Source of the DNA: Jiangella gansuensis DSM 44835
Lineage (GTDB): Bacteria; Actinomycetota; Actinomycetes; Jiangellales; Jiangellaceae
Reading direction: 5' to 3'
DNA length: 64,000 bases
Assembly: GCF_000515395.1 (NCBI RefSeq)
Contig: NZ_KI911782.1
Location: 2,354,606 to 2,418,605, forward strand
Below, one piece after another: positions 48,624 through 57,200 of the stretch. A program made the translations under genes and the position numbers. How positions within the stretch are numbered: position 1 is the first letter of the stretch; each line of letters opens with the position of its first letter. The notes under the pieces were generated by a model. That model saw nothing but the letters and a program-made list of their open reading frames with translations, was not told the DNA's origin and did no database searches.

Positions 48624-49359
48624 CGACGAACCCCAGGGAATCCGGCTGCAGAAGGTCCTGGCCGCGGCCGGCGTGGGCAGCCGCCGCGCCAGCGAGGCCC
48701 TGATCGCCGCCGGCCGGGTCGAGGTCGACGGCAAGGTGGTGCGCACCCTCGGCACCCGCGTCGACCCCGCCCGCGCGGTCATCAAGGTCGACGGCTCCCG
48801 CATCACCACCGCCGAGGCCGGGCTCGTGTACCTCGCGCTGAACAAGCCCACCGGCGTGGTCAGCACCATGAACGACCCCGAGGGCCGGCCCGACCTGACC
48901 GGCTACGTGCTCGGCCGCAAGGAGCGGCTCTTCCACGTCGGCCGGCTCGACGCCGACACCGAGGGCCTGATCCTGCTCACCAACGACGGCGAGCTGGCCC
49001 ACCGGCTGGCCCACCCGTCGTACGAGGTGCTGAAGACGTACGTGGCCGAGGTGCCCGGGCCGATCGCGCCGTCCCTCGGCAGGCAGCTGCGCGCCGGTAT
49101 CGACCTCGACGACGGCCCGGTCCGCGTCGACGGGTTCCGCGTCGTCGGCCGCTCCGGCACCCGGGTCATGGTCGAGGTCATCCTGCACGAGGGCCGCAAG
49201 CACGTCGTGCGCCGGCTGCTCGACGCCGTCGGGCACCCGGTGAAGCGGCTGGTCCGCACCCACCTCGGCCCGGTCGCCATGGGCGAGCTGCGGCCCGGCA
49301 ACACCAGGAAACTGACCCCCGAGGAAGTCGCCGCCCTCTACCGCGACGTCGGCCTCTAG
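48616..49359 (+). CDS. rluB: 23S rRNA pseudouridine synthase RluB-like
   Basis: A 247-residue RsuA/RluB-family pseudouridine synthase. An S4 RNA-binding domain is at residues 8-65 (IRLQKVLAAAGVGSRRASEAL). The catalytic domain carries VGRLDADTEGLILLTNDGE with the catalytic Asp, then HPSYEVLKTYVAEV and ILHEGRKHVVRRLL. It converts a uridine in 23S rRNA to pseudouridine. The scpA-scpB-rluB order is standard. It overlaps scpB by 8 bases and is followed by a 184-base gap with a palindromic repeat. Confidence 0.93.
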   Translation: MPDDEPQGIRLQKVLAAAGVGSRRASEALIAAGRVEVDGKVVRTLGTRVDPARAVIKVDGSRITTAEAGLVYLALNKPTGVVSTMNDPEGRPDLTGYVLGRKERLFHVGRLDADTEGLILLTNDGELAHRLAHPSYEVLKTYVAEVPGPIAPSLGRQLRAGIDLDDGPVRVDGFRVVGRSGTRVMVEVILHEGRKHVVRRLLDAVGHPVKRLVRTHLGPVAMGELRPGNTRKLTPEEVAALYRDVGL

Positions 49360-49402
49360 AGCTGCTGCGCGAGCAGGCTGCTCGGCGTCGACGGCTGGGT
49401 CA

Positions 49403-49478
49403 CCAGGCGTCTTCCCGCTTCGGCAGGCAAGCATTCCTGGTGAAGCGAGTACACCCATGCCGGACGTGATCATTTGGG
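49403..49478. repeat. intergenic palindrome, copy B (divergent)
   Basis: The right half, ACCCATGCCGGACGTGATCA (about 49453-49472), is nearly the same as the right arm of copy A. The core has GCTTC-N2-CAGG opposite CCTG-N2-GAAGC. The left end reads CCAGGCGTCTTCCCGC, the inverse of copy C's right end. It lies between rluB and aroH. Confidence 0.75.
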
Positions 49479-49543
49479 GGGATCGTGGACGGGCGGGGGC
49501 GGGTGGTCCGGGCGGCCCGGGATGAGCGGGTACGGTGCTCACC

Positions 49544-49912
49544 GTGACTGTGCGTGCGATACGCGGCGCCACCCAGCTCGATGCCGACGAGGCCGGGCAT
49601 CTGCTGGAGCGGACCGCCGAGCTGATGACCGAGGTCCTGGACCGCAACGACCTGACGCCGGACGACGTCATCAGCATCTTCCTGACCGCCACCCCGGACC
49701 TGAGCTCGGCCTTCCCGGCCGCGGCCGTGCGCAACCTCGGGATCACCGACGTGCCGATGATGTGCGCGCAGGAGATCGGGGTGAAAGGTGCGCTGCCGCG
49801 CGTGGTGCGGCTGATGGCGCACGTCGAGAGTGACCGCCCGCGCTCGGGCATCCGGCACGTCTACCTGCACGGCACGACGGTGCTGCGCGACGACCTCGCG
49901 GGGGACCGCTGA
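49544..49912 (+). CDS. aroH: chorismate mutase, AroH type
   Basis: A 122-residue AroH-class chorismate mutase, converting chorismate to prephenate. Family features are VRAIRGATQLDADEAGHLLE at the N-terminus, IFLTATPDLSSAFPAAAVR, VPMMCAQEIGV and SGIRHVYLHGTTVLRDD. The GTG at 49544 gives the standard N-terminus; a GTG at 49535 adds three residues. The next gene, tyrA, starts one base after the stop, so both prephenate-forming and prephenate-using steps of tyrosine synthesis are coupled. Confidence 0.93.
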   Translation: MTVRAIRGATQLDADEAGHLLERTAELMTEVLDRNDLTPDDVISIFLTATPDLSSAFPAAAVRNLGITDVPMMCAQEIGVKGALPRVVRLMAHVESDRPRSGIRHVYLHGTTVLRDDLAGDR

Positions 49913-49913
49913 G

Positions 49914-51002
49914 GTGACCGTCCGGGAGCCGCTGGACGACGGCGGAGTGCTCGTGGTGGGCACCGGGCTGGTCGGCACCTCCGTCGGGCTCGCGCTCGCC
50001 CGGAGCGGTGTCGACGTCCGGCTACGAGACGCGCGGCCCGAGGTGCTGGCCGAGGCGGTGCGGCTGGGTGCCGGCCGGCCCGCTGAGGCCGGCGACCCGC
50101 CGGCCGCGCTCGCCGTCGTCGCCGTCCCCCCGGAGGCCGTCGCCGCCGTCGTCGCCGATGTGCTGGCGTCCGGGGCCGCCGCCTACGCGACCGACGTCGC
50201 CAGCGTGAAGGTCCTGCCGACCACGCAGGTGCGCGAACGCGTCCCGGATCCGGGCCGGTACGTGGGCAGCCATCCGATGGCCGGGCGCGAGATCTCCGGC
50301 CCGAGCGCGGCGCTGGCCGACCTGTTCGAGGGCCGGCCCTGGGTCATCTGCGCCGACGACGGCACCCACCAGCAGGCGGTCACCCGGGTGCTCGCGCTGG
50401 CCCGGCTGGTCGGTGCCACCCCGATCACGATGACGGCGGCCGAGCACGACGCCGGTGTGGCGCTAGTGTCGCACACGCCGCACGTGGTGGCCGCACTGAT
50501 GGCGGCCCGGCTCGCCGGCGCGCCGGGGCACGAGGTCCGGCTGGCCGGTCCCGGCATCACCGACGTGACCCGCATCGCCGGCGGCGACCCCGCATTGTGG
50601 ACGGAGATCCTGACCGCTAACGCCGCCGCCGTCCGCGACGTGCTCGGCGGCCTGCGCGCCGACCTGGACCGTGTCATGGTCGCGCTGGAGGCGCCGGTGG
50701 AGCGGCAGCCGGTGCTGCGCGACGTGCTGCGCGACGGCGTCGACGGCCGTGCCCGGCTACCCGGCAAGCACGGCGCCGCGCACACCGAGTTCGCCACCGT
50801 CGTCGTCACCGTCGACGACCGCCCCGGCCAGCTGGCGCGGCTGTTCGCCGACGCCGGCGCGGCCGGTGTCAACGTCGAGGACGTGCGCATCGAGCACAGC
50901 CCAGGACAGCCGCTCGGGCTGGTGGAGCTGGACGTGCGGCCCGGCGCCGACGACGAGCTGGCCGCGTCGCTGCGTGAGCGCGGGTGGACGATCCGCGGGT
51001 GA
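49914..51002 (+). CDS. tyrA: prephenate dehydrogenase with C-terminal ACT domain
   Basis: A 362-residue NAD(P)-dependent prephenate dehydrogenase. The Rossmann motif is VVGTGLVGTSVGLALARSG (residues 15-33). YVGSHPMAGREISGP contains the catalytic His, and MTAAEHDAGVALVSHTPHVV follows. The last 75 residues are an ACT domain (VVVTVDDRPGQLARLFADAG), which usually gives feedback control by tyrosine. The GTG start lies one base after the aroH stop. It leads into cmk without a gap. An Ala/Gly-rich region at about 60-100 lacks the usual Lys and Asp residues but keeps the AVPP motif. Confidence 0.93.
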   Translation: MTVREPLDDGGVLVVGTGLVGTSVGLALARSGVDVRLRDARPEVLAEAVRLGAGRPAEAGDPPAALAVVAVPPEAVAAVVADVLASGAAAYATDVASVKVLPTTQVRERVPDPGRYVGSHPMAGREISGPSAALADLFEGRPWVICADDGTHQQAVTRVLALARLVGATPITMTAAEHDAGVALVSHTPHVVAALMAARLAGAPGHEVRLAGPGITDVTRIAGGDPALWTEILTANAAAVRDVLGGLRADLDRVMVALEAPVERQPVLRDVLRDGVDGRARLPGKHGAAHTEFATVVVTVDDRPGQLARLFADAGAAGVNVEDVRIEHSPGQPLGLVELDVRPGADDELAASLRERGWTIRG

Positions 51003-51758
51003 ATGCGCGGGGCGCCGAAGCTCGCCGGTAACCTTCTCGTCGTGCCTGTTCCCTCCGCTGACACCGCCTCCACCCCGGCCCGCGAGAACCTGGTCGTCGC
51101 CATCGACGGACCGTCCGGATCGGGGAAGTCCACGGTCGCACGGCGGGTGGCCGCCGCGCTGGGCCTGCGCTATCTCGACACCGGCGCGATGTACCGGGCG
51201 GTCACCTGGTGGGCGCTGGAGCAGGGCGTCGACCTCGCCGACACCGAGCGGGTGGCGCAGCTGGCCCAGGACATCCCGCTGACCATGGGGGAGGACCCGG
51301 CCGAGCCGACGGTCGTCGTCGGCGGCACCGATATCGGTGCGGCCATCCGCACCAGTGACATCTCCGCCGTCGTCAGCGCCGTCGCCACCAACCTCGGAGT
51401 CCGGGCCGAGCTCGTGGCCCGGCAGCAGGCGGTCGCGCGCGCCGGCGGCGTCGTCATCGAGGGCCGCGACATCACCACCGTCGTCGCCCCGGACGCCCCG
51501 GTGCGGGTGCTGCTGATCGCGGACGAGGCGGTCCGGCTGGCCCGCCGCGCCCGCGAGGTGCACGGCACAGACGACTCCGTCGCCGTCGATGCCACCCGCG
51601 ACCAGGTGGTGCGCCGCGACGCCGACGACTCCACCGTCGCCAGCTTCCACGAGGCCGCCGACGGCGTTGACGTCGTCGACTCGTCACTGCTCTCGCTGGA
51701 CGAGACCGTGGACGCGGTGCTGGCACTGGTCGAGAAGCGCACCGGGGTGCGGGCATGA
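51003..51758 (+). CDS. cmk: cytidylate kinase
   Basis: A 251-residue CMP/dCMP kinase. The P-loop is GPSGSGKST (residues 36-44), followed by YLDTGAMYRAVTWWAL and GRDITTVVAPDAPVRVLLIA. The ATG at 51003 directly abuts the tyrA stop. It gives a 28-residue N-terminal extension, and a GTG at 51042 gives a shorter protein closer to usual family starts, so the true start is uncertain. The stop overlaps the acyltransferase ATG by 4 bases. The cmk-plsC-der order is typical of actinobacteria. Confidence 0.93.
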   Translation: MRGAPKLAGNLLVVPVPSADTASTPARENLVVAIDGPSGSGKSTVARRVAAALGLRYLDTGAMYRAVTWWALEQGVDLADTERVAQLAQDIPLTMGEDPAEPTVVVGGTDIGAAIRTSDISAVVSAVATNLGVRAELVARQQAVARAGGVVIEGRDITTVVAPDAPVRVLLIADEAVRLARRAREVHGTDDSVAVDATRDQVVRRDADDSTVASFHEAADGVDVVDSSLLSLDETVDAVLALVEKRTGVRA

Positions 51759-52414
51759 GCGATGGCCCAGCCGACCTGCCAACCCACGCCGGCGCGGCGG
51801 CGGGCCGCTACATGGCCAGCGTGCTGGCCCGCCTGCTGTACCGGGTGCGGGTGACCGGCGGGCAGAACGTGCCGCTTCGGGGCCCGGTCATCCTGGCACC
51901 CAACCACACCGGCTTCCTTGACGCGCCGTTACTGATGGGCACCTGCCCGCGGCCCGTGCACACCTTGGCGAAGAAGGAGCTGTTCCGCGGCCCACTCGGG
52001 TGGGTGCTGCACGGCGTCGGGCAGATCCCGCTCGACCGCGACGACCCCAGCCGCGGCTTGGTCAAGGCCGGCCTCGGGGTGCTGCAGGCCGGCCGCGTGC
52101 TGGTGGTTTTCCCCGAGGGCACCCGCGGCGCCGGCGATTTCGCGGAGCTGCGCACCGGGCTGGCGTGGTTCGCGCTGCGGTCCGGCGCACCGGTCGTGCC
52201 GGTCGTGTTCTCCGGAACCGGCAGCCGGGGACGTACCCTGGGATCGATGCCCGGACTGCGGTCCCGGGTCGAGGTAGTCTTCGGCCGCCCGGTCACGCTC
52301 CCGACCGGAGGCGGACGCACGCGCTCGGCCCTCGACGCGGCGACCGAGCAGCTGCGCGAGGCGCTGGTGGCGCACCGTGAGGCCGTGGCGTCCCGATCCG
52401 AGGAGAAACAGTGA
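51755..52414 (+). CDS. 1-acyl-sn-glycerol-3-phosphate acyltransferase (PlsC-like)
   Basis: A 219-residue acyltransferase of phospholipid synthesis. The catalytic HX4D motif is HTGFLD (H51, D56) and the substrate-binding motif is FPEGTRG (119-125). [20 protein letters not shown] and a final [12 protein letters not shown] also fit the family. There is no strong transmembrane segment beyond the usual hydrophobic patch, so it is probably peripheral. It overlaps cmk and der by 4 bases each, indicating tight co-translation. Confidence 0.9.
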   Translation: MSDGPADLPTHAGAAAGRYMASVLARLLYRVRVTGGQNVPLRGPVILAPNHTGFLDAPLLMGTCPRPVHTLAKKELFRGPLGWVLHGVGQIPLDRDDPSRGLVKAGLGVLQAGRVLVVFPEGTRGAGDFAELRTGLAWFALRSGAPVVPVVFSGTGSRGRTLGSMPGLRSRVEVVFGRPVTLPTGGGRTRSALDAATEQLREALVAHREAVASRSEEKQ

Positions 52415-53805
52415 GTGAGCAGTCGGCGGCCGACGCCGCCCAGGTGCCGGCCGACGCCGACGTCGACATCGACGGTGTCGCCGAGTACACGCCGGTGGTG
52501 GCCGTGGTCGGCCGGCCGAACGTCGGCAAGTCGACGCTCGTCAACCGCATCCTCGGCCGCCGCGAGGCGGTCGTCGAGGATGTGCCGGGCGTCACCCGCG
52601 ACCGGGTCGCCTACGACGCCTCGTGGGCCGGCCGGTCGTTCACGCTGCTCGACACCGGTGGCTGGGACCCCGAGGCGAAGGGCATGGCCGCGCGTATCAC
52701 CGCCCAGGCCGAGATCGGGATGGCCGCCGCCGACGTCGTCATGTTCGTCGTCGACTCCACGGTGGGCGCCACCGACACCGACGAGGCCGTCGCCAAGCTG
52801 CTGCGCCGCTCCGGCAAGCCGATCATCCTGGTGGCGAACAAGGTCGACGGGCCCAGCGGCGAATCCGACGCCACGGTGCTGTGGAACCTCGCGCTCGGCG
52901 AGCCGTTCCCGGTGTCGGCGTTGCACGGGCGGGGGAGCGGCGACCTGCTCGATGCCGTCGTGGCCGCGCTGCCCACCGCGCCGCCGGAGTCGTTCGACGA
53001 CGCCGAGGGCGGCCCGCGCCGCGTCGCGCTCGTCGGCAAACCCAACGTCGGCAAGTCCAGCCTGCTGAACCAGCTGGCGGGCGAGGACCGCGTCGTCGTC
53101 GACTCCGTCGCCGGTACCACCGTCGACCCGATCGACGAGTTCATCGAACTGGGCGGCCGCTCGTGGCGGTTCATCGACACCGCGGGCATCCGGCGCCGGG
53201 TCAACGAGGCGTCCGGCGCGGAGTACTTCGCGTCGCTGCGTACTGCGTCCGCGCTGGAGCGGGCCGAGGTGGCCGTCGTGCTGATCGACGCCAACGAGCC
53301 GCTGGCCGAGCAGGATCTGCGGATCATCTCGATGGTGGTCGACGCCGGCCGGGCCCTGGTGCTCGCGTTCAACAAGTGGGATCTGCTCGACGACGAACGC
53401 CGCGAGCAGCTGGAGCGCGAGATCGACCGGCAGCTGATCCGGGTCACGTGGGCGCCACGCATCAACGTCTCCGCGCGCACCGGCTGGCACACTGACCGGC
53501 TGGTCAGGGCGCTGGACACCTCGCTCGAAGGCTGGGGGCAGCGCATCCCCACCGGCCGGCTGAACTCGTTCCTCGGCCAGCTGGTGGCCGCGCACCCGCA
53601 CCCTGTGCGCGGCGGTAAGCAGCCGCGCATCATGTTCGCCACCCAGGCCGACACCCGCCCGCCGCGGTTCGTGCTGTTCACCACCGGCTTCCTCGAGGCC
53701 TCGTACCGGCGGTTCGTCGAGCGGCGGCTGCGCGAGGAGTTCGGCTTCGAGGGCACGCCGATGGAGATCTCGATGAAGGTGCGGGAGAAGCGCTCGCGCT
53801 CGTAA
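52411..53805 (+). CDS. der: ribosome biogenesis GTPase Der (EngA)
   Basis: A 464-residue protein with two GTPase domains in tandem, needed for 50S ribosome assembly. Domain 1 has GRPNVGKS (34-41), DTGGW and NKVDG. Domain 2 has [16 protein letters not shown] near residue 210, DTAGIRRR and NKWDL. A C-terminal KH-like domain is present ([27 protein letters not shown] region). The GTG start overlaps the acyltransferase stop. The last gene of the aroH-tyrA-cmk-plsC-der run, it is followed by a short hairpin and the convergent helix-hairpin-helix gene. Confidence 0.95.
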   Translation: MSEQSAADAAQVPADADVDIDGVAEYTPVVAVVGRPNVGKSTLVNRILGRREAVVEDVPGVTRDRVAYDASWAGRSFTLLDTGGWDPEAKGMAARITAQAEIGMAAADVVMFVVDSTVGATDTDEAVAKLLRRSGKPIILVANKVDGPSGESDATVLWNLALGEPFPVSALHGRGSGDLLDAVVAALPTAPPESFDDAEGGPRRVALVGKPNVGKSSLLNQLAGEDRVVVDSVAGTTVDPIDEFIELGGRSWRFIDTAGIRRRVNEASGAEYFASLRTASALERAEVAVVLIDANEPLAEQDLRIISMVVDAGRALVLAFNKWDLLDDERREQLEREIDRQLIRVTWAPRINVSARTGWHTDRLVRALDTSLEGWGQRIPTGRLNSFLGQLVAAHPHPVRGGKQPRIMFATQADTRPPRFVLFTTGFLEASYRRFVERRLREEFGFEGTPMEISMKVREKRSRS

Positions 53806-53814
53806 CACGCCCGC

Positions 53815-53831
53815 CCGCCCGGAGTGGGCGG
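53815..53831. terminator. hairpin between convergent der and HhH genes
   Basis: CCGCCC (53815-53820) and GGGCGG (53826-53831) form a 6-bp stem around GGAGT in the 54-base convergent gap. It is GC-rich with no U-tract, and could stop transcription from both sides. Confidence 0.4.
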
Positions 53832-53859
53832 CTGCGCTAGCGGCGCCGGGGCCGCAGGG

Positions 53860-54075
53860 TTACCCGTCGGCGAAGGCGAGACCGCGCGCGGCCAGTTCCC
53901 CGCCCAGGATGCGGATCGCCTTGGGCCCGATGCCGTGGATGGCCAGGAGTTCCGTGGCCGGCACCCGGGTCAGCTGCTCGTACGTCGTGTAGCCGTTGAG
54001 CGCCAGTTCGCGCGTGGCGACCTTGCCGATGCCATGGGGGAACTCCGTCGGCGGCGCGGCGTCGGGTGTCGTCAT
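53860..54075 (-). CDS. small helix-hairpin-helix protein
   Basis: A 71-residue protein made almost entirely of a double helix-hairpin-helix region: FPHGIGKVATRELALNGYTT then ELLAIHGIGPKAIRILGGEL. The two Gly-Ile-Gly turns (HGIG) are classic non-specific DNA-binding hairpins, so it probably binds DNA or RNA. I choose the ATG at 54075 because AGGAGG lies upstream; the longer in-frame ATG at 54168 adds a basic stretch in the regulator promoter region. Convergent with der and divergent from the YtrA-like operon. Function beyond nucleic acid binding is unknown. Confidence 0.8.
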   Translation of the reverse strand: MTTPDAAPPTEFPHGIGKVATRELALNGYTTYEQLTRVPATELLAIHGIGPKAIRILGGELAARGLAFADG

Positions 54076-54183
54076 GCTCCGGTCCTCCTGCGTGGGCTCG
54101 CGGCTGCTCGTGCGGCTCATGGTAGGGACCGCCACCGACACTCTCCGGGACTCGTTTTGCGGCCGCAACTTCTTCGGTGCTAC

Positions 54184-54207
54184 GGTTCATTACTCAAGTA
54201 ACGAACC
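54184..54207 (+). promoter_or_regulatory. 24-base operator of the YtrA-like operon
   Basis: GGTTC at 54184 and GAACC ending at 54207 enclose ATTACT and AGTAAC, giving 10 of 12 pairs symmetric. It is much less GC-rich than its surroundings and lies 22 bases before the regulator ATG. YtrA-subfamily GntR proteins autoregulate through such long palindromes. Confidence 0.75.
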
Positions 54208-54228
54208 TAGGAACCGAAGGGGGTGCGC

Positions 54229-54597
54229 ATGTTCGACGACCGGAGCCCGATCTACCACCAGATCGCGGAGGCCATCAAGAACGACATCCTCAGCGGCGCG
54301 TTGGGAGCTGACGAGCAGGTGATGTCCACGAACCAGTACGCGGCGTACTACCGGATCAACCCGGCCACCGCCGCCAAGGGCTTCCAGCAGTTGGTCGACG
54401 AAGGCGTCCTCTACAAGCGGCGAGGCATCGGCATGTTCGTCAGCCCGGACGCCCGACAGGCGCTGCTGGGTCAGCGTCGCGAGCGGTTCTTCGCCGACGT
54501 CGTCGAGCCGATGGTCGCCGAGGCGCGGGTCATCGGCATCCCGCTGGAGGACGTCGTCGAGCGCATCCAGGCGATGAAAGGCGGTGAGCCGGCGTGA
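54229..54597 (+). CDS. YtrA-subfamily GntR regulator
   Basis: A 122-residue regulator: a GntR winged helix (PIYHQIAEAIKNDILSGALG, then MSTNQYAAYYRINPATAAKG, residues 8-65) and a short C-terminal helical dimer region, which defines the YtrA group. These regulators repress linked ABC transporter operons, often induced by cell-wall antibiotics. Here two ABC systems follow directly. ATG at 54229 has AAGGGGG upstream; a GTG at 54223 lies within that site. The stop overlaps the first ATPase GTG by 4 bases. Confidence 0.92.
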   Translation: MFDDRSPIYHQIAEAIKNDILSGALGADEQVMSTNQYAAYYRINPATAAKGFQQLVDEGVLYKRRGIGMFVSPDARQALLGQRRERFFADVVEPMVAEARVIGIPLEDVVERIQAMKGGEPA

Positions 54598-55481
54598 GCA
54601 TCGGCATCGGCATCGACATCACGGGCCTGACGGTCCGGTATCCCCCCGACGTCACCGCGATCGACGGCCTCGACCTGCGGCTGGAGGGCGGCAAGATCTA
54701 CGGGCTGCTCGGGCGCAACGGGTCGGGCAAGACCACCCTGCTGTCGCAGATCGCGGCGTTCCGGCGGGTCCGCGAGGGCCAGGTCCTCATCGACGGCGAG
54801 GTCCCGTTCGAGAACGAACGGATCACCCAGCAGATCTGCTTCATCCGCGAGTCCGGCGACGTCGTCGCCGACAGCGACGCGGTCGCCAACATCATGCGCC
54901 GGAACGCGCTGCTGCGGCCGAACTGGGACGCGGAGCTGGCGGAGCGCCTGATGGAGCGGTTCCAGCTCACGGGCCGGCGCCGGGTGAGCAAGCTGTCGCG
55001 CGGCCAGCGTTCGGCGGTCGGCATCACCATCGGCATGGCCAGCCGTGCCCCGCTCACCATGTTCGACGAGTCGTATCTCGGCATGGACGCGCCGTCGCGC
55101 TACGCCTTCTACGACGCGCTGCTCGAGGACTACATGGAACATCCGCGCACCATCATCCTGTCCACGCACCTCATCGAGGAGGTCGCGCAGTTGTTCGAGG
55201 AGGTCGTCATCATCGACCAGGGCCGCCTCATCGCGCACGAGGACACCGAGACGCTACGGATGCGCGGCGCCGCCGTCATCGGCCCGGCCGAGGCGGTCGA
55301 CGACTTCACCGCCGGCATGACGGTGCTCGGTGAGCAGCGCCTGGGGGGCACGAAGTCCGTCACCGTCTACGGCGAGATCGGCAACGACGCCCGCCGCGTC
55401 GCCGCCGACTGGGGGCTGGAGCTGTCGCCGGTAGCTCTGCAGGACCTCTTCGTCCACCTCACGAAGGGAGGCTCGGCATGA
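54594..55481 (+). CDS. ABC transporter ATPase with atypical signature motif
   Basis: A 295-residue ABC ATPase of the YtrB-like type. Walker A is GRNGSGKTT (40-48). The signature is LSRGQRSAV rather than LSGGQ, with Arg for the first Gly. Walker B ends MFDES, with Ser in place of the usual Pro, followed by an H-loop in ILSTHLIEEV. A C-terminal extension of about 70 residues follows. Such degenerate signatures are common in YtrB-like proteins. It overlaps the regulator and the membrane protein by 4 bases each. Confidence 0.88.
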   Translation: MSIGIGIDITGLTVRYPPDVTAIDGLDLRLEGGKIYGLLGRNGSGKTTLLSQIAAFRRVREGQVLIDGEVPFENERITQQICFIRESGDVVADSDAVANIMRRNALLRPNWDAELAERLMERFQLTGRRRVSKLSRGQRSAVGITIGMASRAPLTMFDESYLGMDAPSRYAFYDALLEDYMEHPRTIILSTHLIEEVAQLFEEVVIIDQGRLIAHEDTETLRMRGAAVIGPAEAVDDFTAGMTVLGEQRLGGTKSVTVYGEIGNDARRVAADWGLELSPVALQDLFVHLTKGGSA

Positions 55482-56218
55482 GCGCGTCCACGACCGTGCT
55501 CCAGCGGACGCGGGTCGTCGCCCGGGACATCGGGCACGGCTTCCGGTGGACGGTGTTCTGGTTCGTCCTGATCATCCTCGTGGCGTTCGCGGTGATCGGC
55601 GTCCTCGTCGTGGCGTACCGGGACCCGGGTTCCGTGGACAGCGTGTGGGAGAACTCGCAGTACGCGACGCGGTACTTCCCGCTCTCCCTCGGCATCATGC
55701 TGACCGGTATCTACCTACCGGTCGCGGTCGCGTCCGGGCTGACCCGGCGGACCTTCGGCTACGCCGCCATGATCGTGGTGGTCGGCATCTCCGGTGTCAT
55801 GGCGCTGATGGAGGCGGTCGGGTACCTGGTGGAGTACTGGGCCTTTCAGCTCGCCGGCGATGCGCCCACCTACACGACCCCGCACCTGTTCGACCACGGC
55901 TACCAGTTCTGGGTCGTGATTCCGGAGGTCTGGATCGTCGTCGCCGGCAATGTCGCCTGCGGCTGGCTGATCGGCTCGGCCTACTACCGCTTCGGCTGGT
56001 TCGGCCCGACTCTCGCCCTGCCGCTGCTGCTGATCCCGCTGCTCGCCGTCGAGGCGCTCATGGCGGTCGGCTGGGCCGGCGCCGCTCTGGATGCCATGGG
56101 TCTCGGGCGACCGCCCACCTGGCTGGCGATCACGTCGTCGCTGGTGGTCCTGGCGGTCACCCTGGCCGGGATCCAGCGGTTCGTGCGCACCACCGACATC
56201 CGCCCGCAGAAAGCCTGA
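55478..56218 (+). CDS. six-helix membrane protein, probable ABC permease partner
   Basis: A 246-residue integral membrane protein with about six hydrophobic helices and no known catalytic motif. Segments include WTVFWFVLIILVAFAVIGVL, FGYAAMIVVVGISGVMALME and LALPLLLIPLLAVEALMAV. The start overlaps the preceding ATPase by 4 bases, so it is very probably its membrane partner. Sequence similarity to permeases is not obvious by eye. The substrate is unknown. Confidence 0.8.
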   Translation: MSASTTVLQRTRVVARDIGHGFRWTVFWFVLIILVAFAVIGVLVVAYRDPGSVDSVWENSQYATRYFPLSLGIMLTGIYLPVAVASGLTRRTFGYAAMIVVVGISGVMALMEAVGYLVEYWAFQLAGDAPTYTTPHLFDHGYQFWVVIPEVWIVVAGNVACGWLIGSAYYRFGWFGPTLALPLLLIPLLAVEALMAVGWAGAALDAMGLGRPPTWLAITSSLVVLAVTLAGIQRFVRTTDIRPQKA

Positions 56219-56254
56219 CGGCACCTCCACTCCCAGCTTCGAAAGGACATCGCC

Positions 56255-57172
56255 ATGCCGGTCATCGAGGTGACCAACCTGCACAAGCGCTACGGATCCA
56301 CCGTCGCGGTCGACGACGTCTCGTTCAGCGTCGAGGAAGGCGAGATCTTCGGCATCCTCGGCCCGAACGGCGCCGGCAAGACCACCACGGTCGAGTGCAT
56401 CGAAGGGCTGCGCAAGCCCGACGGCGGTTCCGTCACCGTCCTCGGCCTCGACCCGATCGGCGAGCGCCGAAAGGTCCGCGAACTCGTCGGCGCCCAGTTG
56501 CAGGAGAGCGAGCTGCCGGACAACATCACCGTCGCCGAGGCGCTGGACCTGTACGCGTCGTTCTACGAGAACCCGGCCGACCCGGCGGCGCTGCTGGCCG
56601 ACCTCGGGCTGACGGAGAAGCGCGGCACCCGGTTCGAGAAGCTCTCCGGCGGGCAGAAGCAGCGGCTGTCGATCGCCCTGGCGCTGGTCGGCAACCCGAA
56701 GATCGCCGTGCTGGACGAGCTGACCACCGGCCTGGACCCGCAGGCCCGCCGCGACACCTGGCAGCTGGTCGAGAACGTCCGCGACCGCGGCGTCACCATC
56801 GTGCTCGTCACCCACTTCATGGACGAGGCCGAGCGGCTGTGCGACCGGCTGGCCCTGATCGACGGTGGCCGCGTGGCCGCGATCGACAGTCCGGCCGGCC
56901 TGATCGGGCGGGTCGCCAGCGAGCAGACGCTGCGCTTCCGCCCGTCGGCGCCGCTGGACGAGCGCGTGCTCGCCGACCTGCCGGACGTCACCGAGGTGGC
57001 TCGCGACGGTGCGCACGTCGTCGTCACCGGCACCGGCAACCTGCCCTACACCGTCATCACCGCGCTGGCCGCGCACGACGTCGTCGCCGCCGAGCTGCGG
57101 ATGGACCAGGCGAGCCTCGAGGACGCGTTCGTCGCGCTCACCGGCCGCGCGCTGGACCCCGAGCCCGCCTGA
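56255..57172 (+). CDS. ABC transporter ATPase (DrrA/CcmA-like)
   Basis: A 305-residue ABC ATPase with canonical motifs: Walker A GPNGAGKT (36-43), LQESELPDNITVAEAL, signature LSGGQKQRLSIALALVG, Walker B VLDELTTGLDPQARR, and VLVTHFMDEAERLCDR (H-loop). The C-terminal 80 residues resemble the regulatory domain of drug exporters. It forms a typical export pair with the following permease, probably for a hydrophobic drug or lipid. GAAAGGA precedes the ATG. It is part of the YtrA-like operon. Confidence 0.92.
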   Translation: MPVIEVTNLHKRYGSTVAVDDVSFSVEEGEIFGILGPNGAGKTTTVECIEGLRKPDGGSVTVLGLDPIGERRKVRELVGAQLQESELPDNITVAEALDLYASFYENPADPAALLADLGLTEKRGTRFEKLSGGQKQRLSIALALVGNPKIAVLDELTTGLDPQARRDTWQLVENVRDRGVTIVLVTHFMDEAERLCDRLALIDGGRVAAIDSPAGLIGRVASEQTLRFRPSAPLDERVLADLPDVTEVARDGAHVVVTGTGNLPYTVITALAAHDVVAAELRMDQASLEDAFVALTGRALDPEPA

Positions 57173-57200
57173 CCCCGTCTCCCCGGGAGGAGAACTCCGC